Program-made: the position numbers and the translations under genes | The notes under the pieces: generated by a model | Database searches by the model: none | What the model was told of the DNA's origin: nothing | Seen by the model: the letters and a program-made list of their open reading frames with translations, nothing else | Assembly (NCBI GenBank): GCA_028821395.1 | Contig: JAPPGP010000097.1 | Coordinates: forward strand, 1 to 64,000 | Length of the DNA stretch: 64,000 bases | Source of the DNA: Defluviicoccus sp. | Lineage (GTDB): Bacteria; Pseudomonadota; Alphaproteobacteria; MPNO01 | Reading direction: 5' to 3' | In this document: positions 52,376 through 62,061 of the stretch, piece after piece | How positions within the stretch are numbered: the stretch's first letter is position 1 | How the letters are laid out: every line of letters starts with the position of its first letter

Positions 52376-53740
52376 ATGTTCGACGCCAATGTCGCCATAT
52401 TGCTGGTGGTCTGCCTGGTGGCGCTGGTCGCCGTCGGGGTGCACATCGCCCTCGCCCTCGGGATGACCAGCGCGCTCGGCATCTTTCTGGTGACGGGCGC
52501 GGATTCCTACGCCCTCCACTCGGTGCAGACCATGCTGGCGGCGACCGCCTACGAGGCGATCCGCGCCTATGTCTTCGCGGTGATCCCGCTGTTCATGCTG
52601 ATGGGGGAGTTCATCGGCAAGTCGGGCACGGTCACCGACGTCTATCGCGGCATCAACCGCCTGTTGCACCGGCTGCCCGGCAGGCTGGCGATCGCCACCG
52701 TGCTGGGCAACGCGCTGTTCTCCTTCGTGACCGGCGTCAGCATCGCCTCGGCGGCGGCGTTCTCGCGCATCGCCTACCCGGAGATGAAGCGCTTCGGGTA
52801 CCACCGCGGCTTCGCGCTCGGCACCGTCGCCGGCTCGAGCTGTCTCGGCATGCTGATCCCGCCGAGCGTGCTGATGATCGTCTGGGGCATCCTCACCGAG
52901 CAGTCGATCGGCCAGATCTTCGCCGCCGGCATCCTGCCGGGCTTCCTGCTGACGGTGATGTTCGTCGCCTATGTGTTCGCCATGGCGCTGCTCAAACCCG
53001 ATCTCGTCGGCGCCGGGGCGGAGCAGGCCGCCGCCGCGACACCGGCCGAAGATGTCGACGAGGTGTCGACGCTGCAGTTCCTGGTCAGCCTGTTCGGCAT
53101 AGTCGCGGTGATCGTCGTGGTGCTGGGCGGCATCTGGTTCGGCGTCTTCACGCCGACCGAGGGCGCCGGCGCGGGCGCGTTCATCGGCCTGGTCCTCGCC
53201 GTCCTCAAGGGGATGCGGCTCGGCGACTTCATCGACTCGATCCTCTCCGTCGGGCGCACCTCGGCGCCGATCCTGCTGTTGCTGATCACCGCCGCGCTCT
53301 ATTCGCGGACGCTGGCCATGACCGGCATGACCAACGCCATCGAGAGCGTGTTCCTCGGCACCGGTATGCCGCCATGGGCGATCCTGACGGTGATGGTGCT
53401 GGTCTGGTTCGCGCTCGGCATGATCATCGATTCGATCTCGATCATGCTGCTGACGGCGGCGATTTTCGCGCCGATCGCCGTCAAGCTCGGCTACGAGCCC
53501 ATCGCCTTCGCCATTATCGCCATAATTGCGATCGAGGCGGGGCTGCTGACGCCGCCCTTCGGGCTGCTGGTCTACACGGTCAAGTCGGCGATCCAGAACT
53601 TCGATTCCGAGATCAACGTCATGACCATCTTCAGGAGCTCGATCCCCTACTGGATCATCATGTTGATCGGAATGGCGGTGATCATCCGCTTCCCGGGGAT
53701 CGCCACCTACCTGCCGGACCTGTTGTTCCAGCCGAGCTGA
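52376..53740 (+). CDS. TRAP transporter large permease (DctM family)
   Basis: This large membrane subunit of 454 residues has about twelve helices. LVALVAVGVHIALALGMTSALGIF, GNALFSFVTGVSIASAAAFSRIAYP, GSSCLGMLIPPSVLMIVWGILTEQSIGQIFAAGI and GLLTPPFGLLVYTVKSA are canonical DctM segments. A hydrophilic loop (KPDLVGAGAEQAAAATPAEDVDE) is longer than usual. GGGGAG precedes the ATG. It ends 19 bases before the convergent glcB stop. Confidence 0.93.
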   Translation: MFDANVAILLVVCLVALVAVGVHIALALGMTSALGIFLVTGADSYALHSVQTMLAATAYEAIRAYVFAVIPLFMLMGEFIGKSGTVTDVYRGINRLLHRLPGRLAIATVLGNALFSFVTGVSIASAAAFSRIAYPEMKRFGYHRGFALGTVAGSSCLGMLIPPSVLMIVWGILTEQSIGQIFAAGILPGFLLTVMFVAYVFAMALLKPDLVGAGAEQAAAATPAEDVDEVSTLQFLVSLFGIVAVIVVVLGGIWFGVFTPTEGAGAGAFIGLVLAVLKGMRLGDFIDSILSVGRTSAPILLLLITAALYSRTLAMTGMTNAIESVFLGTGMPPWAILTVMVLVWFALGMIIDSISIMLLTAAIFAPIAVKLGYEPIAFAIIAIIAIEAGLLTPPFGLLVYTVKSAIQNFDSEINVMTIFRSSIPYWIIMLIGMAVIIRFPGIATYLPDLLFQPS

Positions 53741-53759
53741 CGCGGGCGCTTCCCGGCCC

Positions 53760-55931
53760 TCAGCCCCGATCTTGCGCCTTGCGTTCGGCGCGCCGGCGGT
53801 GGAGCACCGGCTCGGTATAGCCGGACGGCTGTTCGCGGCCCTGGAAGACGAGGTCGCAGGCGCCCCTGAAGGCGGGGCCGTCGAAACCGGGCGCCATCGG
53901 CGCATATTCCGGGTCGCCTTCGTTCTGCCGGTCGACGACACGGGCCATCTTGCGCATGGTCGCCAGGACCTCGTCCTCGGTGCAGATCCCGTGATGCAGC
54001 CAGTTGGCCATGTGCTGGCTGGAAATGCGGCAGGTGGCGCGGTCCTCCATCAGGCCAACATCGTCGATGTCAGGCACCTTGGAGCAGCCGATGCCCTGGT
54101 CGACCCAGCGCACGACGTAGCCGAGGATGCCCTGGGCGTTGTTCTCCAGCTCGGCGCGGATGTCTGCCGCCGACCAGTTGGGGCGCGTCGTCACCGGGAT
54201 CGCGAGAATGGCGTCGAGCGCGGCCCGCGGACGGCCGGCGAGCTCCCGCTGCCGCGCCTCGACATCGACCCGGTGGTAATGCGTCGCGTGCAGCGTGGCG
54301 GCGGTGGGCGACGGCACCCAGGCGGTATCGGCGCCGGCTTTCGGATGGTTGATCTTGACTTTCAGCATGTCCGCCATGCGATCCGGCATGGCCCACATGC
54401 CCTTGCCGATCTGGGCGCGGCCGGGCAGGCCGCAGGCGATGCCGATATCGACGTTCCAGTCTTCATAGGTGGCGAGCCAGGGGGCGGCCTTCATGTCGGC
54501 CTTGCGGATCATCGGGCCGGCTTCCATCGAGGTGTGGATCTCGTCGCCGGTGCGGTCGAGAAAGCCGGTATTAATGAACGCCACCCGGTGCCGCGCGGCA
54601 CGGATGCACGACTTGAGGTTGACGGTGGTGCGCCGCTCCTCGTCCATGATGCCGATCTTGATGCGGTTGCGCTCCAGCCCCAGCATGTCCTCGACGCGGG
54701 CGAACACCGAGTCGGCGAACGCGACCTCCTCGGGCCCGTGCAGCTTCGGCTTGACGATGTATATCGAGCCCGCCCGGCTGTTGCGCCAGGCCCCGTTGCC
54801 CTTGAGGTCGTGTAGCGCGATCAGGCAGGTGAACACCGCATCGAGCAAGCCCTCCGGCGCCTCCCGGCCCTCGCCGTCCAGCACCGCCGGGTTGGTCATC
54901 AGGTGGCCGACATTGCGGTTGAGCATCAGCGAGCGCCCCGGCAGCACGATCTCGCCGCCGTCGGCTCCGGTATAGCGGCGGTCGGGGGCGAGCCGCCGCT
55001 CCAGGGTCTTGCCGTTCTTCGCGAAGCTGGCGGCGAGGTCGCCCTTGATCAGGCCGAGCCAGTTGCGATAGGCGGAGACCTTGTCCTCGGCATCGACGGC
55101 GGCGACCGAATCCTCCAGATCGACGATGGTCGTCACCGCCGATTCCAGCACCACGTCCGACACCCCCGCCTTGTCTGTCAGGCCGACCGGGTGGGTCCGG
55201 TCAATCGCGATCTCGATATGCAGGCCGTTATGGCGCAGCAGTACCGCCTCGGGCGCCGCCGCGTCGCCCCGATAGCCGGCGAAGACGCCGGGATCGGCCA
55301 GTCCCGTCGCGCCTTCCGCCAACTCCGCCGCGAGCGCGCCTTCCTCCACCTGGTAGGCGAGGACGTCGGCGTGGGAGCCGGCAGCCAGCGGCGCCGCCTC
55401 GTCGAGGAAGCCCCGCGTCCAGGCGATCACGTTTGCGCCGCGTACCGGGTCGTAGCCGCCGTTCCTGCCCGCCTCCCCGTCATAGGGGATCGCGTCGGTC
55501 CCGTAGAGCGCGTCGTAGAGGCTGCCCCAGCGCGCGTTGGCCGCATTCAGGGCATATCGGGCATTGGTCACCGGCACGACGAGCTGGGGGCCCGCGATAT
55601 GCGCGATCTCCTCGTCGACATGGGAGGTCTCGATGCAGAAATCCGGCCCCTCCGGCACCAGATAGCCGATATCGGCGAGGAAGGCTCGATAAGCGTCCGG
55701 ATCGACCGCCTCCCCGCTTCGCGCCTTGTGCCACGCGTCGATCCCCGCCTGCAGCGCCTCGCGACGGACGAGCAGATCCCGGTTCGCCGGCGCAAGGTCG
55801 TGCAGCAGGGCATCGAAATCCCGCCAGAAGATTTCGCTTTCGAGACCGAGCCCCGGCAGAACCTCGTCCTTGACGAAGCCGTGGAGTTCGGCGGCGACCT
55901 GGCATCGTCCGACACGTACTCTCTCGGTCAT
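53760..55931 (-). CDS. glcB: Malate synthase G
   Basis: Condenses glyoxylate and acetyl-CoA to malate, the second glyoxylate-shunt step. The 723-residue length equals typical malate synthase G. Family segments include [82 protein letters not shown] and [16 protein letters not shown]. The ATG at 55931 starts the homology. It is last in the minus-strand set aceA-DUF4170-glcB, with gaps of 28 and 31 bases, so the three are probably one operon driven from the region upstream of aceA. Confidence 0.96.
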   Translation of the reverse strand: MTERVRVGRCQVAAELHGFVKDEVLPGLGLESEIFWRDFDALLHDLAPANRDLLVRREALQAGIDAWHKARSGEAVDPDAYRAFLADIGYLVPEGPDFCIETSHVDEEIAHIAGPQLVVPVTNARYALNAANARWGSLYDALYGTDAIPYDGEAGRNGGYDPVRGANVIAWTRGFLDEAAPLAAGSHADVLAYQVEEGALAAELAEGATGLADPGVFAGYRGDAAAPEAVLLRHNGLHIEIAIDRTHPVGLTDKAGVSDVVLESAVTTIVDLEDSVAAVDAEDKVSAYRNWLGLIKGDLAASFAKNGKTLERRLAPDRRYTGADGGEIVLPGRSLMLNRNVGHLMTNPAVLDGEGREAPEGLLDAVFTCLIALHDLKGNGAWRNSRAGSIYIVKPKLHGPEEVAFADSVFARVEDMLGLERNRIKIGIMDEERRTTVNLKSCIRAARHRVAFINTGFLDRTGDEIHTSMEAGPMIRKADMKAAPWLATYEDWNVDIGIACGLPGRAQIGKGMWAMPDRMADMLKVKINHPKAGADTAWVPSPTAATLHATHYHRVDVEARQRELAGRPRAALDAILAIPVTTRPNWSAADIRAELENNAQGILGYVVRWVDQGIGCSKVPDIDDVGLMEDRATCRISSQHMANWLHHGICTEDEVLATMRKMARVVDRQNEGDPEYAPMAPGFDGPAFRGACDLVFQGREQPSGYTEPVLHRRRAERKAQDRG

Positions 55932-55962
55932 ATTCCTGCTCCGGATCGGGGGGTTTGCCGGC

Positions 55963-56196
55963 CTATCGGGCCCCGTCGCGCGCGGCTTCCGCTCCCGCGC
56001 GTCTTCGCGCGGGCTCCTCGGCCACGCTGAAGCGGGCGTAGAAATCGCCCCTTGTCTCCTCCGCCACCCGGCGCCAGGCGACCAGCGCCGCGTCGCGGTC
56101 CGCATAGGGACCCATCACCCGTTCGCTGCCGCTGACCAGCCGGTCGAAGTCAGCGTCCGTGTAGGTCCCGCCAACGACCCAGAACTTCGAACTCAT
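55963..56196 (-). CDS. DUF4170 domain protein
   Basis: This small cytoplasmic protein of 77 residues has the start [41 protein letters not shown], which is the DUF4170 pattern found in many alphaproteobacteria. The tail is Arg/Ala-rich. GGGAG lies before the ATG at 56196. It sits between aceA and glcB, close enough to be co-transcribed, which hints at a role tied to acetate or glyoxylate metabolism. The family has no established function. Confidence 0.85.
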   Translation of the reverse strand: MSSKFWVVGGTYTDADFDRLVSGSERVMGPYADRDAALVAWRRVAEETRGDFYARFSVAEEPARRRAGAEAARDGAR

Positions 56197-56224
56197 CTCG
56201 CAATCTCCCGTCGATCGATGGGTG

Positions 56225-57517
56225 CTATTCGGCCGCGATGGCCGGGGTTTCGAACTGGGCGGCCTCGGTCGATTCCGCCAGCGCCTCGGTGGAGGACCGG
56301 CCGCCGGCGATGGCCTGGCCCACGGCGTCGAAATACCCGGTGCCCACCTCGTGCTGGTGGCGCGTCGCCGAATACCCCTCGGCCTCCGCCGCGAACTCGG
56401 CTTCCTGAAGCTCGGCGTAGCCCGCCATGCCGCGGTCCCGGTAGGCACCGGCAAGCCGGAACATGCCGTGGTTGAGGGAGTGGAATCCGGCCAGCGTCAC
56501 GAACTGGTAGCGGTAGCCCATCGCCGCCAGCTCGCGCTGGAACCGCTCCATGGTCGGGACGTCCAGATGGGCCGACCAGTTGAAGGAGGGCGAGCAGTTG
56601 TAGGAGAGCATCTTGCCCGGATATTTCGCATGTATGGCCTCGGCGAACCAACGCGCCTGTTCCAGGTCCGGCGTCGACGTTTCCATCCACAGGAGGTCGG
56701 CGTACTCGGCATAGGCCAGGCCGCGGGCGACGCAGTGCGCGAAGCCCGTGCCCTCCTTGAGCCGGTAGAATCCCTCCGGCGTGCGCTCGCCCGTGAGGAA
56801 CTCGCGGTCCCGCTCGTCGATGTCGCTGGTGATCAGCCTGGCGCTTTCCGCGTCGGTGCGCGCCATGACGATCGTGGGCACCCCCATCACGTCGGCCGCG
56901 AGGCGGGCGGCCAGCAGGTTGCGGATGTGCTGCCCGGTGGGGATCAGGACCTTCCCCCCCATGTGGCCGCATTTCTTCTCCGACGCGAGCTGGTCTTCGA
57001 TGTGGATTCCCGCGGCACCCGCTTCGATGAACGCCCTGGTGACCTCGAACGCGTTGAGCGCGCCGCCGAACCCCGCCTCGGCGTCGGCGACGATGGGGGC
57101 CAGCCAGTCGATGCGGCCGCCGCCGTCGAGGGTCTGGATCTGATCGGCCCGGCGGAGCGTGTTGTTGATGCGCCGCACGAGCTCCGGTCCGCTGTCGCTC
57201 GGGTAGAGGCTCTGGTCGGGGTACATCGAGCCCGCCTTGTTGTTGTCCGCGGCGACCTGCCAGCCGGACAGGTAGACCGATTCGAGGCCGGTCCGCACGA
57301 TCTGCATGGCCTGGTTGCCGGTCACCGCGCCGAGCGCCCGCACGGGCTCGTCTCGTTGCAATAGATGCCAGAGCCGCTCCGCGCCCAGGCGGGCGAGGCT
57401 GTGCTCGACGCGAACGCTGCCCGACAGCCGCTCCACATCGGCCAGCGTGTAGTCGCGGCGGATCCCCGCAAAGCGGCCCGACGGCGCCTGGTTGTGTCGT
57501 TCCATTTCCCGCTGCAT
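56225..57517 (-). CDS. aceA: Isocitrate lyase
   Basis: Splits isocitrate into glyoxylate and succinate, the first glyoxylate-shunt step. It has 430 residues. The signature [11 protein letters not shown] contains catalytic Cys183. [44 protein letters not shown] and [14 protein letters not shown] are family segments. GGAGAGGACAGG precedes the ATG at 57517. The gene is divergent from the XRE/ScfR-type regulator gene, and the 172-base A+T-rich space between them carries a candidate operator. Confidence 0.97.
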   Translation of the reverse strand: MQREMERHNQAPSGRFAGIRRDYTLADVERLSGSVRVEHSLARLGAERLWHLLQRDEPVRALGAVTGNQAMQIVRTGLESVYLSGWQVAADNNKAGSMYPDQSLYPSDSGPELVRRINNTLRRADQIQTLDGGGRIDWLAPIVADAEAGFGGALNAFEVTRAFIEAGAAGIHIEDQLASEKKCGHMGGKVLIPTGQHIRNLLAARLAADVMGVPTIVMARTDAESARLITSDIDERDREFLTGERTPEGFYRLKEGTGFAHCVARGLAYAEYADLLWMETSTPDLEQARWFAEAIHAKYPGKMLSYNCSPSFNWSAHLDVPTMERFQRELAAMGYRYQFVTLAGFHSLNHGMFRLAGAYRDRGMAGYAELQEAEFAAEAEGYSATRHQHEVGTGYFDAVGQAIAGGRSSTEALAESTEAAQFETPAIAAE

Positions 57518-57571
57518 CGGCCTGTCCTCTCCTTCGCACTTGAACCGGATACCGTGTAGTTAGCAGAACGT

Positions 57572-57641
57572 AATTGACAAAATTCGGAATGGTCTATATC
57601 TCTCTGAAAGAAATGAAGATATTTGGTTGATTTTGCGAATT
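57572..57641. promoter_or_regulatory. Candidate operator pair and promoter in the aceA/regulator divergent region
   Basis: The 172 bases between aceA and its divergent regulator are A+T-rich. AATTGACAAAAT (57572-57583) faces ATTTTGCGAATT (57630-57641), a 10-of-12 inverted match about 58 bases centre to centre. The half-site resembles the TTTGCAAA-like sites bound by RamB-type regulators. TTGACA at 57574-57579, with TATCTC 17 bases later (57597-57602), could be a plus-strand promoter for the regulator that overlaps the left half-site. Confidence 0.45.
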
Positions 57642-57689
57642 GAAACACGGTGAATTAGTAAATCTTGAAAATTACCGGAGCCCTCCCGA

Positions 57690-59144
57690 ATGGCCGCGAC
57701 AGACCGCTCGGTGGAACGAAAGGTCCTTCTGGGACCCAAGATCCGACGCTTTCGCGAGGAACTCGGACTCAAGCAGGCCGAGATGGCGGAGCAGCTCGAA
57801 ATCTCGCCGAGCTACCTGAACCTCGTCGAACACAATCGGCGCCCGGTGACGGTTCAGTTCCTGTTCCGCCTGGGGCAGGCGTTCGACGTCGATCTCAAGG
57901 AATTCGCCGAAGACGACAACGCGCGGCTCTACGCGGGGCTCAGGGAGGTGTTCGGCGACCCGCTCTTCGGCGAACGCCCGGCGCGCGATGCCGACATCCG
58001 GGCCGTCGCCGAAGCCGGCCCCACGGCGGCCGAGGCGGTGCTCGCGCTCTACAAGGCCTATCGCGAGCTGCGCGAGGACTCCCAGGTTCTCGCCGAACAG
58101 GTGGCGAGCCGCGATACGCCGCAGGGGATCGGCGGGCAGGTATTCCCGGTCGAGGAGGTCCGCGAGCATCTACAGTCGGAATCGAACCACTTTCCGGAGA
58201 TCGAAGCCTGCGCGGAAGAGTTGTGGGGGGAAGCGGATCTCGACCCGGCGGACGTGTTTCGCGGTCTAAGCGGCTACCTGCGCGACGTGCACGGGATCGC
58301 GGTGCGGGTGCTGCCGGTCGACGTGATGCCCGAGACCACGCGGCGCTACGATTTCCACCGCAAGCGCGTGCTGCTCTCGGAGCTGCTCTCGCCGGCGGCG
58401 CGAAGCTTCCAGCTCGCCGTGCAGCTCGCCCTCAACACGCAGCGCGACCTGCTCGACCGCCACGTGAAGCGGGCCGAGCTCTCGAGCCCGGAGGCGGAGC
58501 GGCTGTGCCGGCTGACGCTCGCCAACTACCTCGCGGGCTGCGTCGTCATGCCCTATGGGCGGTTCCTGGACGCTGCCAAGGCCCTGCGCTACGACATCGA
58601 GATCCTGCAGCGCCGTTTCGGCGCCAGCTTCGAGCAGATCTGCCACCGCCTGACCTCGCTCGGCCGCCACGGCGCGCGCGGGGTCCCGTTCTTCTTCATC
58701 CGGGTGGACAATGCCGGCAACGTCTCCAAGCGCCTCAGCGGGGGCGGGTTCCACTTCGCCCGGTTCGGCGGCACCTGCCCGCGCTGGATCGTGCACGACG
58801 CGTTTCGCATGCCGGGACAGATCCGGACCCAGCTCGCCGCAATGCCCGACGGCTCGCGGTTCTTCACCATCGCCCGGACGGTGGACCCGATCGAGTCCCG
58901 GACATGGGAGCAGCCGCCGCAATACGCCATCGGCCTGGGCTGCGATATCCGCGATGCCGGACAGCTCGTCTACGCGGACGGGCTCGATCCCGGCAACGAG
59001 AGGGCGGCGACGCCGATCGGCGTGGCGTGCCGCCTGTGCGAGCGCCTCGACTGCCGGCAGCGCGCCCACCCGCCGCTCAACTACCGCCTGAAGATCGACG
59101 AGAACGTGCGGCGGACCACGCCGTTCACCTTCACGCCGGCGTGA
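57690..59144 (+). CDS. XRE-family short-chain fatty acyl/glyoxylate regulator (ScfR/RamB-like)
   Basis: This regulator of 484 residues has an N-terminal XRE helix-turn-helix at about 14-70: GPKIRRFREELGLKQAEMAEQLEISPSYLNLVEHNRRPV. A central IrrE-like domain follows (KRVLLSELLSPAARSFQLAVQLAL). The C-terminal cysteine segment CRLCERLDCRQRAHPP is characteristic of the family that controls isocitrate lyase, methylcitrate or acetate genes. Divergence from aceA makes control of the glyoxylate operon very likely. GGAG lies 9 bases before the ATG. The likely effector is an acyl-CoA, as known for relatives. Confidence 0.93.
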   Translation: MAATDRSVERKVLLGPKIRRFREELGLKQAEMAEQLEISPSYLNLVEHNRRPVTVQFLFRLGQAFDVDLKEFAEDDNARLYAGLREVFGDPLFGERPARDADIRAVAEAGPTAAEAVLALYKAYRELREDSQVLAEQVASRDTPQGIGGQVFPVEEVREHLQSESNHFPEIEACAEELWGEADLDPADVFRGLSGYLRDVHGIAVRVLPVDVMPETTRRYDFHRKRVLLSELLSPAARSFQLAVQLALNTQRDLLDRHVKRAELSSPEAERLCRLTLANYLAGCVVMPYGRFLDAAKALRYDIEILQRRFGASFEQICHRLTSLGRHGARGVPFFFIRVDNAGNVSKRLSGGGFHFARFGGTCPRWIVHDAFRMPGQIRTQLAAMPDGSRFFTIARTVDPIESRTWEQPPQYAIGLGCDIRDAGQLVYADGLDPGNERAATPIGVACRLCERLDCRQRAHPPLNYRLKIDENVRRTTPFTFTPA

Positions 59145-59200
59145 ACCGCCGCGATACCCGTCCTCGGCGCCCATATGCGACAACGTCTCCGCCCCCTCGT

Positions 59201-59288
59201 TGTCACCCCGGACTTGTTCCGGGGTCTAGGGAGGCCGGGCGAGGGAAGCGCCTGTGGCTCTGGGCCCCGGAACAAGTCCGGAGTGACA
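59201..59288. repeat. Type 1 inverted palindromic pair
   Basis: TGTCACCCCGGACTTGTTCC... at 59201-59224 faces its near-complement at 59265-59288 (one mismatch). It shares the CCGGACTTGTTCCGG core with the elements at 24831 and 35304. It fills most of the gap between the convergent regulator and Rieske genes and could act as a two-way terminator. Confidence 0.75.
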
Positions 59289-59344
59289 GCTTTGGGTTGG
59301 GCGGCGGCGCGGGCTGACAGTCGGCCGCTTGGAAGGAATCCGCC

Positions 59345-60451
59345 CTACGCCTGCAACAGCTCCCCCGCTGCCTGGCCGCGCCGCTCCTCTTCCAGCAGCC
59401 GGGCGACGATGTTGCGCGCCGCCACCCCGCCGGCATCGGCGTTGATGTCGACGAAGGGCGAATTGGGCGCTGCGTCCATCCGCTTCTGCTGGCCCTCCAG
59501 CATCCACTTGTCCTCGAGGAAGGTCTTGTCGACCCCCTTCTTGAAGTAGTCGGAGAGGTCGGCGTCGTCGAGCTGGTGGTTGCGCGGGAAGGTCCAGAAG
59601 TAATGCGTCGAGGACGCTGTCTCCGGCGTCAGCGCGTCGATCACCGTATGGGTCACGCCCTTCGACCGGTCGCCGTCGGGCGCGCCGCTGCCGGCGAGCG
59701 CGACGCCCACGTCGAGCCAGACATGCGACGGCGGCTCGAAGCGGATGATCTGCCAGCGGTCGACCTTCTCGCCGGTCTTGTCGAACCCGCCGGAGCGCGC
59801 ATAGAACGGCGGCGGGTCGATGCCGTACATCCAGCGCGTCGCCGTCACGCTCGGGATGTCGCGCGCGACCCGCTCCAGCGCCGTGCCCGCTACGCCGTCC
59901 ATCGTGTCCCGCTGCACCTTGGCGAGCGGCGTGTTGGCGACGTGCTCGTTGCCGATGGTGGAGGCGTGCAGAAAGGTCTCGTGGGTGAGGTCGAGCAGGT
60001 TGTCGACCAGCAGCTGGTAATGCGCGTCGACCTGGAGATAGCCGGAGACCATCGTCCAGCCCGGGTCGTCGTGCCAGTGCAGCTCGGGAATCTCCGACTC
60101 GTCAGCCGCCGCAGGATCGCCCATCCAGATCCACAGGAACTGCCAGCGCTCCGCCAGCGGGTAGGTGCGCACCCCGGAGCCCGGCGGGATCTGGGTCTGG
60201 CCCGGGACTCCGATGACCTGTCCGTCCGGTGCGTAGACCAGCCCGTGATAGCCGCATTGCAGGTTGTCGCCGCTCACCCGGCCGAAGGAGAGCGGGGCGT
60301 GGCGGTGGCAGCAGCGGTCCTCGAAGGCGACGGCCCGGCCGTGCCCGGTGCGGTACATGACCACCGGCTCGCCCAGGATGGTGCGGGCGAAGGGCTCGCG
60401 GCCGATCTCGTGGTCCCACGCGGCCACATACCAGTAATTCCTGAGAAACAT
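59345..60451 (-). CDS. Rieske non-haem iron oxygenase, alpha subunit (VanA/phthalate-type)
   Basis: This oxygenase of 368 residues has the Rieske cluster ligands Cys47, His49, Cys66 and His69 (CCHRHAPL, QCGYHG). The mononuclear iron site is DNLLDLTHETFLH (His157, His162, with conserved Asp150/154). It resembles vanillate O-demethylase and related oxygenases acting on aromatic acids, ethers or amines. The ATG at 60451 starts the homology FLRNYWYVAAWDHEI. No reductase gene is adjacent, so electrons must come from an enzyme elsewhere. The neighbouring amidase and flavoprotein are on the same strand. Confidence 0.91.
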   Translation of the reverse strand: MFLRNYWYVAAWDHEIGREPFARTILGEPVVMYRTGHGRAVAFEDRCCHRHAPLSFGRVSGDNLQCGYHGLVYAPDGQVIGVPGQTQIPPGSGVRTYPLAERWQFLWIWMGDPAAADESEIPELHWHDDPGWTMVSGYLQVDAHYQLLVDNLLDLTHETFLHASTIGNEHVANTPLAKVQRDTMDGVAGTALERVARDIPSVTATRWMYGIDPPPFYARSGGFDKTGEKVDRWQIIRFEPPSHVWLDVGVALAGSGAPDGDRSKGVTHTVIDALTPETASSTHYFWTFPRNHQLDDADLSDYFKKGVDKTFLEDKWMLEGQQKRMDAAPNSPFVDINADAGGVAARNIVARLLEEERRGQAAGELLQA

Positions 60452-60515
60452 GTTCCGGCTCTCCGTTCGATCGGGCGCGACGCTACCAGCCGCGCGCAAA
60501 TCCCACAATCTCGCG

Positions 60516-62045
60516 CTACCCCGTCTCGCCCTGGCTCTGCCAGTCGCAGGACTGCTCATAGGCGTGCGCCGCGCGGTAGAGCGTGGTCTCCTCGAAATGC
60601 CGTCCCACCAGCATCAGCCCGACCGGCTTGTCGCCCGCGCCCAGCCCGCAGGGGATCGAGATCGCCGGGTGGCCGCTGACATTGAACGGCGCGGTGTTGC
60701 CGATCGCCTCCCAGCAATGGCCCATGGTCTCGAGGAACGGCGCATCGCGCGGCGGGATCTTCGAGGTCGTCATCCGCGCCGTCGGCATCAGCAGCAGGTC
60801 GTGCCCGGCGAGCACCGAATCGTAGGCCGCCCCGAGCGTACGCCGCTGGTTCTGCGCCTTGGCGTGGAAATGCCCGCCATAGGCCTTGTCGGTATAGCGC
60901 CCGAGCAGCAGCCCGAAGCGGAAGGTATGCGGGAACTCCTCGGCGCGCGATGCCGCCCGGGCCATCGCGTCGACCAGCGAGGTCGGGTAGACGCCGCCGA
61001 CATTCTTGCCGAACCCGTAGCCGCGGAACATGGTGTAGTACATGCCGTCGGCGCAGATCCCGCCCCAGATCGAAAGCCCGGTCAGGTGCATCGGGATCGA
61101 GACTTCGGTGACCTCCGCCCCCATCGACTCCAGATGCCGGGCGGCGGCGCGTACCGTCGCATCGACATCGGGCATGGAGTCGTGGCGCCCGAAGCCCTCC
61201 GGGACCACGGCGATGCGGAGCCCCGCGACGTCGCCGCCGAGCGCGTCGGTGTAGCTGTCGACGCTCGGCACGCGCTGGCGCGGATCCAGCCCGTCCTCGC
61301 CGGCCATCGATTCGAGGAACAGCGCGTTGTCGGCGACATTCGCGGTCATCGGGCCGGTATGGTCGACCGTCGTCTCGATCCCCATGATCCCGGTATAGGG
61401 GATGAGGCCGAAGGTCGGCTTGATGCCGACGATGCCCGACATCGCCGCCGGGATGCGGATCGAGCCCGCCTGGTCGCCGCCGAGCGCCATGTCGACCTCG
61501 CCGGAGGCGACCAGAGCGGCGCTCCCGGTCGACGAGCCGCCCGGCGTGTGGCCCGGGTTGCGCGGGCTCTCGGCGATGTCCGAGGCGGACGTGTTGCTGC
61601 CCCCCGAGACGCAGAAATACTCGCACACCGACTTGCCGAGGATGGTGGCGCCGGCATCGAGCAGCCGGGTGACCACGGTCGCGTCGATATCGGGGACGTA
61701 GCCTTCGAGCACGGATGCGCCGTTCATCATCGGGATCCCGGCGACGCAGGCGCTGTCCTTGATGGCGACCGTCTTCCCCTTGAGCCGGCCGTCCGCCGCG
61801 CCCTCGATCCGCGCCTTGACGTACCATCCGCCATACGGGTTCTCCGCACGGTCCGGCCGCGACCACGCGCCCCGTTCGTACTTGACGGGAGGCAGGTCGT
61901 CCGGCGTCTCCTCCAGCTCGTTGAAGGCATCGGCGAAGGGCGCCCAGAAAGTCCGCATGTCCTCCGCCGTGGCGTCGTCGACGGAGAAGCCGAGCTCGCC
62001 GGCGATTTCCTTGATCGTGCCTGCGCTGGGCGTTTCGTATTTCAT
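60516..62045 (-). CDS. Amidase (amidase-signature family), second copy
   Basis: Amidase of 509 residues with triad Lys96 (TVAIKDSACVAG), Ser171 (GGSSTGSAALV) and Ser195 (GGDQAGSIRIPA). By eye it aligns over most of its length with the amidase at 46161-47672, including EGYVPDIDATVVTRLLDAG, CEYFCVSGG and PTFGLIPYTG, so the two are paralogues. AGGGAGGG precedes the ATG. It lies between a flavoprotein gene 16 bases upstream and a Rieske oxygenase 64 bases downstream, which suggests stepwise degradation of an amide-containing compound. The substrate is unknown. Confidence 0.91.
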   Translation of the reverse strand: MKYETPSAGTIKEIAGELGFSVDDATAEDMRTFWAPFADAFNELEETPDDLPPVKYERGAWSRPDRAENPYGGWYVKARIEGAADGRLKGKTVAIKDSACVAGIPMMNGASVLEGYVPDIDATVVTRLLDAGATILGKSVCEYFCVSGGSNTSASDIAESPRNPGHTPGGSSTGSAALVASGEVDMALGGDQAGSIRIPAAMSGIVGIKPTFGLIPYTGIMGIETTVDHTGPMTANVADNALFLESMAGEDGLDPRQRVPSVDSYTDALGGDVAGLRIAVVPEGFGRHDSMPDVDATVRAAARHLESMGAEVTEVSIPMHLTGLSIWGGICADGMYYTMFRGYGFGKNVGGVYPTSLVDAMARAASRAEEFPHTFRFGLLLGRYTDKAYGGHFHAKAQNQRRTLGAAYDSVLAGHDLLLMPTARMTTSKIPPRDAPFLETMGHCWEAIGNTAPFNVSGHPAISIPCGLGAGDKPVGLMLVGRHFEETTLYRAAHAYEQSCDWQSQGETG

Positions 62046-62061
62046 CCTTCCCTCCCTGAAA

